Positions 62,153-64,000 of a stretch of 64,000 bases of DNA are shown one piece after another. Source of the stretch: Azospirillum thermophilum (lineage in GTDB: Bacteria; Pseudomonadota; Alphaproteobacteria; Azospirillales; Azospirillaceae). Within the stretch, counting starts at the first letter, position 1; the number at the start of each line of letters is the position of its first letter. Below the pieces are notes generated by a model that saw only the letters and a list, made by a program, of their open reading frames with translations, was not told the origin of the DNA and searched no databases. The position numbers were made by a program, and so were the translations under genes. The stretch is from positions 372,001 through 436,000 of the forward strand of contig NZ_CP029353.1 in the NCBI RefSeq assembly GCF_003130795.1, given 5' to 3'.

Positions 62153-62587
62153 ATGAGACAGGGACCGAACTCCAGGCGCTCGCGTGGTCGTGGCAATGGC
62201 GGCGGGGGCGGCGGTGGAGGCGGCGGCGGGGGCGGCGGGAACCGGCGCCAGAACGTTCCGCTGCGTCACCAGACCTTCGACAGCAACGGCCCGGACGTCC
62301 GTATCCGCGGCAATGCATGGCAGGTCCACGAGAAGTACCTGACGCTGGCGCGTGATGCGGCGTCGTCCGGCGACCGGGTGCAGGCGGAGAACTATCTGCA
62401 GCACGCGGAGCATTACTTCCGGATCATCAACCAGATCCAGGAAGCCGAGAACCGTCAGCGCGGCGGTCAGCCGGCCAACGGCCAGGGCCAGGCCCAGAAC
62501 GGCGCCGGCGGTTCCGACGAGGACGAGGGCGCCGAGGGCGAGGACGAGCAGGAACCCGCGGACGAGCGGGCGCCGCTGACCGCCTGA
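62153..62587 (+). CDS. DUF4167 domain-containing protein
   Basis: This 144-residue protein has an Arg-rich start (MRQGPNSRRSRGRGN), a run of 14 glycines, then the conserved DUF4167 core (about 31-98). The core shows DSNGPDVRIRGNAWQV and EKYLTLARDAASSGDRV, then YLQHAEHYFRI. The tail is acidic and disordered. The family is alphaproteobacterial, of unknown role; the basic RGG-like head suggests RNA binding. I chose the ATG at MRQGPNSRR because the family begins there; the frame is open further upstream. Confidence 0.85.
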   Translation: MRQGPNSRRSRGRGNGGGGGGGGGGGGGGNRRQNVPLRHQTFDSNGPDVRIRGNAWQVHEKYLTLARDAASSGDRVQAENYLQHAEHYFRIINQIQEAENRQRGGQPANGQGQAQNGAGGSDEDEGAEGEDEQEPADERAPLTA

Positions 62588-62633
62588 CCTGCCGCCCGGC
62601 GCCGTTCCGGCCGCTCCGGCACACCGATCGCAC

Positions 62634-62684
62634 GGCCTGTCCATCCCTTTCCGCCCTGCAATGGCGGGAAGGGCGGGACAGGCC
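62634..62684. terminator. Long hairpin between DUF4167 and MOSC genes
   Basis: GGCCTGTCC pairs with GGACAGGCC, and CCCTTTCCGCC pairs with GGCGGGAAGGG (one G-U), a stem of 20 pairs with a 2-base internal loop and a 7-base end loop. It has no T run. It lies between convergent genes. Confidence 0.65.
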
Positions 62685-62716
62685 TTCGGTATTGGGGAAA
62701 GCCGCTTTGCGGGGAC

Positions 62717-63481
62717 TCAGTCCAGCAGGACGGCGTCGCCGGGCGCCACCATCCCGCCCGTCACGACCCGGGCGGCAATCCCGCACTGGCTGTTGCCATA
62801 GCCCCGTTCCAGGATCGGCAGCAGCGTCAGGTCGCGCGTGCCGGTGACCGGGTTCACGTCGCTGCCCGGCCGGTAGTCGCACCCCCGCACCACCTGCAGC
62901 CTGGCGCCGCCGACCGTCAGGGTGCGGCCGACCCACTGGCGCTCCACCCACGGCTCGAACCCGTCGAAATGCAGGTTGGCCCGGAAACGGTTGGGGTCGA
63001 CCGGCTGCTTGGCCACCCGCTCCTCCAGGTCGCGGACGCTGGCCAGGTTCAGCAGCAGGACCGGCGCGTCCTCATGGAGCGGGAAGGCGCCGCCGGGGCC
63101 GGCATCCACCAGCTTCGGCAGGCCGGGGGCGGCGCCGGCGAGATAGGCGGCGAAGAACTGCTCCACCAGCATGCAGCCCATCGCCTGATCGAGCCGGCCG
63201 CGCGACACCGGCTTTCCGGCGCGGCGGATCACCAGGCCGGAGGTGTCGGCATCGAACTCGCTCTCCAGCAGGGCGAGCTTCTCCGCCCGGTCCAGCGTGA
63301 AGAAGTCGTCGGTCGGGCGCCAGCCCTGCCGGTCGGCGTCCTGGGCCGCCGGCCCGGTCAGCAGGCCGTAGCGGCGATCGAAGGGAAGGGCCTGTCCGGC
63401 GGTCAGCGTGACGGAGGGCAGATCCTGGCCGCTCAACCCGCGCACGGGATAGCGGCGAATGGCGGTGATGATGGTGTTCAT
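62717..63481 (-). CDS. MOSC-domain protein
   Basis: This 254-residue protein has an N-terminal MOSC beta-barrel domain (YPVRGLSGQDLPSVTLTAGQ, then LPFDRRYGLLT) and a C-terminal MOSC domain (about 100-254). The latter has the conserved cysteine in RGCDYRPGSDVNPVTGTRDL and SQCGIAARV near the end. Relatives handle sulfur or molybdenum cofactor, for example mARC and YiiM. The start MNTIITAIRRYPV is chosen, with a TTGACA-containing promoter upstream. Confidence 0.87.
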   Translation of the reverse strand: MNTIITAIRRYPVRGLSGQDLPSVTLTAGQALPFDRRYGLLTGPAAQDADRQGWRPTDDFFTLDRAEKLALLESEFDADTSGLVIRRAGKPVSRGRLDQAMGCMLVEQFFAAYLAGAAPGLPKLVDAGPGGAFPLHEDAPVLLLNLASVRDLEERVAKQPVDPNRFRANLHFDGFEPWVERQWVGRTLTVGGARLQVVRGCDYRPGSDVNPVTGTRDLTLLPILERGYGNSQCGIAARVVTGGMVAPGDAVLLD

Positions 63482-63489
63482 TGCACTGC

Positions 63490-63518
63490 ACAATGGTAGG
63501 ACCAGATCGGTCCTGTCA
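63490..63518 (-). promoter_or_regulatory. MOSC-gene promoter with operator-like inverted repeat
   Basis: On the minus strand a perfect TTGACA (63518-63513) is followed by AGGACC-GATCT-GGTCCT (63513-63497), a 6-base inverted repeat in the -35/-10 spacer. The -10 is weak (TACCAT at 15 bases, or CCATTG at 17). The placement suggests repression. The 105-base space upstream is AT-rich. Confidence 0.45.
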
Positions 63519-63586
63519 ACCGGTCGTCATGACTATTTTGTCAGATCTGGCATTCTGGCAGGTCTGGTTCGCAACTATTGCAAAGT

Positions 63587-64000
63587 TTACCAGTATTCGG
63601 CTTTCGGGGTGCCGTTCAGAAACTCCTCGAGACGCCGCCGCGTGGCCGCGGATAGGTCCTGCGGCAACCGGTCGAGCGGGAAGAAGCGCGCCTCCAGGAT
63701 CTCCACCCCATCGGCCCTGGGCGTGCCGCTCCAGGACCGGGCGACGAAGACGGCGACATGGTCGCTCGCGCCGTAGCGGAAGCGGGCGAACAGCCCGTCG
63801 GGATGGGGATCGAACTCCGCCTCCAGCCCGATCTCCTCGCGCACCTCGCGCCTGACGGCGGCGGCCAGCGTCTCCCCCTTGCCGACCCCGCCACCGGGAA
63901 AATGCCAGCCGCCGACGTAGCTGTGGCGGATCAGCAGGATGCTGCGGCCGTTCGGCCCGTCCCCCGGAGGTTCGTTCCCAGCCTGGCTGTCCCCGGCCGG
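63587..64000 (-). CDS. Nudix hydrolase (5' end outside window)
   Basis: The frame is open from the window edge to the stop at 63587, showing SILLIRHSYVGGWHFPGGGV then the Nudix box with GKGETLAAAVRREVREEIGLE. The box is complete (G, E, REVREEIG). Nudix enzymes cleave nucleoside diphosphates linked to another group; the substrate is unknown. The N-terminus is outside the window. Confidence 0.9.
   Translation of the reverse strand, partial: PAGDSQAGNEPPGDGPNGRSILLIRHSYVGGWHFPGGGVGKGETLAAAVRREVREEIGLEAEFDPHPDGLFARFRYGASDHVAVFVARSWSGTPRADGVEILEARFFPLDRLPQDLSAATRRRLEEFLNGTPKAEYW

Overview
This is a high-GC chromosomal segment from an alphaproteobacterium, most likely Azospirillum or a close relative (Rhodospirillales). 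The evidence is gene content and order (trpB-trpA-accD-folC, dnaN-recF-gyrB, lptC-lptA-lptB-rpoN-hpf-ptsN, lysC-ptsP, hemA-prfA-prmC). In addition the glutamate synthase pair is in the order gltD-gltB, and GltB has a 36-residue propeptide before its catalytic cysteine and a frame-corrected length of 1515 residues, as I recall for A. brasilense. That identification is from memory, not from a search. The window is almost entirely housekeeping; no prophage, insertion sequence or CRISPR array was seen. Layout: 1-8 kb holds an NDUFAF5-like methyltransferase-fold gene (cut by the window edge), a TauE/SafE-type membrane protein behind an FNR-like promoter, a CydP-like 52-residue membrane peptide, an ankyrin protein, CobD, a DEAD-box helicase with a structured leader, a GNAT enzyme, MscL and a divergent MarR/VOC pair. 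8-16 kb holds secA, trpBA, accD and folC. 15.6-19.4 kb holds a 678-residue zinc-ribbon protein with five repeated short helices, tRNA-Arg(CCT) and two orphan envelope genes, one frameshifted. 19.4-26.3 kb holds gyrB, recF, dnaN and an unrecognised 561-residue gene in the place dnaA often occupies. 26.4-30.2 kb holds an SDR, a TPR protein, a heptad-repeat coiled-coil protein, a GST and a GNAT. 30.4-36.5 kb is gltD-gltB, and 36.9-41.3 kb holds uppP, an MFS transporter, an NDUFA9-like protein, tRNA-Leu(CAG) and RNase D. 41.5-48 kb is the lipopolysaccharide transport and RpoN/PTS-Ntr cluster (kpsF, lptC, lptA, lptB, rpoN, hpf, ptsN). 48-56 kb holds a Uma2/PIN remnant, ubiG, lysC, a nitronate monooxygenase-like enzyme, ptsP and icd. 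55.9-64 kb holds rodZ, ispG, hemA, prfA, prmC, a DUF4167 gene, a MOSC gene and the end of a Nudix gene. Functional themes are nitrogen status and assimilation (rpoN, ptsP, ptsN, gltBD, lysC), envelope building (uppP, kpsF, lptABC, rodZ, mscL, secA), and respiration or anaerobiosis (NDUFAF5-like, NDUFA9-like, ubiG, FNR box, CydP). The most important warning concerns four genes (gltB, ubiG, rodZ and an orphan exported-protein gene) that are each broken by what looks like exactly one missing base. Three of these are normally conserved core genes, so base-level sequence error is the leading explanation. One of the breaks creates an artificial in-frame RodZ-IspG fusion. The most interesting candidate new biology is the five-motif zinc-ribbon protein at 15.6-17.7 kb. 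After it come the recurring GC hairpins at gene junctions, the three-hairpin leader of the helicase, and promoters placed so close to marR and gyrB that leaderless mRNAs are predicted.
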